Below, one piece after another: positions 61,924 through 64,000 of a stretch of 64,000 nucleotides of DNA (positions are counted from its first letter, which is position 1; every line of letters begins with the position of its first letter). Source of the DNA: Megalonaias nervosa. Its lineage: Eukaryota; Mollusca; Bivalvia; Unionida; Unionidae. Location of the stretch: assembly GCA_016617855.1 (NCBI GenBank), contig JAECUM010009442.1, positions 1 through 64,000 on the forward strand, written 5' to 3'. The notes beneath the pieces are model-generated. The model worked only from the letters and a program-made list of their open reading frames with translations. It was not told the DNA's origin and searched no databases. Made by a program: the position numbers and the translations under genes.

Positions 61924-61956
<33 letters not shown>
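61924..61956. repeat. (AAT)n microsatellite
   Basis: About 33 bp of ATA/AAT repeat. Confidence 0.95.
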
Positions 61957-61957
<1 letters not shown>

Positions 61958-62869
61958 TAAACAACATGAAGCAAAGTCAGAAAAACATTATGCGGTTCAC
62001 TACATTGTAATACCTTAATGGTATTATGAATGGAGTTTTGCATGCACAAACATTGTCCATTTAATGTATCAAGATTATTTGATGTTAAACGTTGAAATGT
62101 TAGATGATGTTTGACCTACGAGACTTTGGCATATTTGATCATGTAATTTTTATCTGTCGCTGAAAACATCTAGCACGTGTGAATTACTTTTTCCATTCCT
62201 GAACTTATGCCACCAAACTGCCACTGTTTAGATCGCCGTCAGCATCTCTTAAAATGTGTACTCTGTGTTTTATACTAAATGTGAACATAAAACATTGCTC
62301 TGGTCCTCGTAATGTCACACTGTTGTCATGAGTATTAATGAATTCGCCAAGGAATTCATCTAAAGACATCAACAGTTCTACAAGTCCTTGGACATCAATA
62401 TTAAGTGGAAAGATGTTCGCATGTTAGCGGTTATTGTGCCCTATTCATTTCCATGTTGCACCATGCGTATGTCGTGCTGGAATTTCTCATGAATAGTTTA
62501 GGAAATGAATTATCTTGCCTTTCTGAAATTTGGAATATCAAGGCCAGAAATATGATGATAGTACATAAATTTGTGATTTCAACCATCCAGTGGAGATTTG
62601 TTACAGAAACAGCGGAGACGCAGGATAGAGATGGAATCAATGTGCCCGGCCGAAGAATCACATTTCTCTTGTCAGACTTTTGTTGGACAATAAGTTAGTA
62701 CTAATGTTCATTATTGTAAGTTCTTGGCTATGTAGAACTTGTTATTTTACTTTAATGTGCAAAATATGCGAGATTGAAAAGCATGTTCTATCTCACCCTT
62801 TCTATTTGTAAAAATCCTTTTTTTAAGTCCTGAACTCTGGTCTCTTCCAGATATAACACACGGGGTGTT

Positions 62870-62872
<3 letters not shown>
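61957..62872. other. no gene recognised
   Basis: Overlapping opposite-strand frames at 62405-62698 show no domain. Confidence 0.5.

Positions 62873-62938
<66 letters not shown>
62873..62938. repeat. (TA)n microsatellite
   Basis: About 66 bp of TA repeat, directly adjoining the left end of the MITE that follows. Confidence 0.98.
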
Positions 62939-62941
<3 letters not shown>

Positions 62942-63231
62942 ATAAACTGACAACGAACAGTGCAAAACTAGTATCTAACTATCCTCTTTATTCTTTATAT
63001 TATCAACCTCGTATGGTACGATCTACCTTTGGTGTGATCTAACACCCTTTCAGTTCTGTATTTTATGCCATGTTAGTGTATACGTTCCAGTTTTTCCTTC
63101 TTGTATTTAGATAATTGCCGCATATAGTAGAATGGAGACGATGTCTCAACCAATACAGAAAACATTCAAAACTTTACGCAATGAGGCTAGTTAGATACAA
63201 GTTTGCACTGTTCGTTGTCAGTTTATTGCAT
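62937..63231. mobile_element. 295-bp MITE with about 49-bp terminal inverted repeats
   Basis: The left arm beginning atgcaataaactgacaacga and the right arm ending tcgttgtcagtttattgcat are reverse complements at all but about four of 49 positions. The interior is non-coding. The left end sits on a (TA)n run, which suggests insertion into TA-rich DNA; no other duplication is clear. Confidence 0.85.
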
Positions 63232-63314
63232 TTATCTTAATCAATCCCTGACACACGTGATCCCTTGCTGGATCCAGTGCACTTGAAAGGACTGTTATTC
63301 GCCGTATGATTTCG

Positions 63315-64000
63315 AAACACTTTATACATTTGGAACTGTAATATAACTTTTAGGATTATTTGGGGATTTAATTCACAATACTGTAAGTTCCTTTTAAATT
63401 TCCACTTTGTATTCTAGAGAAAAATATCATTTGTTGAACTTTACTAAACTTGTTGGTTTTGCTTCTTTATTTTACTTAGTTTAAGACCCTACAGTCGTAA
63501 CAATGATTACAAAACTTCTTCCTTTACTAATTTCACCTTAAATCGTGGCGGGGACAAATAGAGGGCGAAAATATATGTAGTCCGTAGTAATTAATCTCAA
63601 TCATAAACACCGAAGTAGACTTTCAGTAACAACTTCGTCTAAAGTTACTCTAATAACATAGAATAACAAATTTTGTCATAACGGCTGAAATGATTCCATG
63701 TGTATGCTTATATTATAATGATTTTATTTCTGTGGGAGATTAATGAAATGCACATCGTTTTGTATCATCACCTACATTTAGATACCTCAGTTTTCAGTAC
63801 ATTGTTGATTTTGCTTCCTTTTCAAATGTATACGGGTCAAGCTGAGCACGTGACATTTTATTATCAATTGTATGCATATACATCACGGTTTCAGTCAACT
63901 GCTCTCTTTGTGTATAAAGCATAGCTGAGCACGTGCACTTAAAATTTCGAAGAGGAGAAATTTCTAGCAATTTTATTTTGACTCAATTTCTCATGAAGAC
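63315..64000 (+). repeat. direct repeat, right copy (LTR candidate), cut by window end
   Basis: The counterpart of 56977-57640, including 'gaccctacagtcgtaaca' at about 63495-63512, both CACGTG sites and the TATA-like site. A short extra segment ('gtagactttcagtaacaact', 63613-63632 region) is present here. Homology continues to the last base of the window. Confidence 0.75.

Overview
The window reads as intergenic, repeat-rich DNA from an animal. It is AT-rich, with tRNA-derived SINEs, CR1-like and RTE-like LINEs, Polinton/Maverick genes, THAP-type DNA transposons and many microsatellites. A mollusc, probably a bivalve, is my best guess; this is inference from the mix of repeat families. I see no intact host gene, rRNA, CRISPR array or operon. 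Every long coding signal is a broken mobile-element gene, so nearly all coding features are entered as pseudogenes and gene symbols are left empty.

Layout: (1) 1-5.2 kb holds SINE copies, a 29-bp tandem repeat and an old satellite of about 143 bp. (2) 5.2-10.6 kb is a decayed CR1-like LINE on the + strand, with ORF1 (PHD-like finger plus SGNH/esterase-like domain) and ORF2 (endonuclease plus reverse transcriptase), apparently interrupted by a foreign block at 7.7-8.1 kb. (3) 11.4-13.2 kb has a foldback element with nearly perfect 93-bp arms, a duplicated coding-like remnant and a diverged tandem repeat. (4) 14.8-32.0 kb is a fossil Polinton/Maverick on the - strand. Reading from high to low coordinates it has protein-primed DNA polymerase B, a BIR (IAP-like) fragment, an FtsK/HerA packaging ATPase, a small basic/hydrophobic protein, integrase with a C-terminal chromodomain, minor-capsid-like fragments, double-jelly-roll major capsid protein and adenovirus-type cysteine protease. 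Later elements are nested in it: an RTE-like LINE (17.6-20.9 kb, + strand), a MITE (21.0-21.3 kb) and a THAP/DDE transposon (22.8-24.7 kb, + strand). (5) 32-54 kb is mostly unannotatable DNA with SINEs, microsatellites, minisatellites and one transposon-associated protein remnant at 40.4-41.1 kb. (6) 54.3-64 kb has a 45-bp minisatellite, a young SINE with target-site duplication, LTR-like direct repeats with a promoter-like core, an internally deleted Ty3/gypsy-like gag-integrase remnant, an unknown coding-like ORF and a 295-bp MITE.

The fossil Polinton is the most notable content. Its replication, integration, packaging, capsid and protease genes are all recognisable and collinear on one strand, all are inactivated, and a BIR domain sits between polymerase and ATPase. 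Family assignments come from reading motifs in translated frames by eye; no database search was possible.
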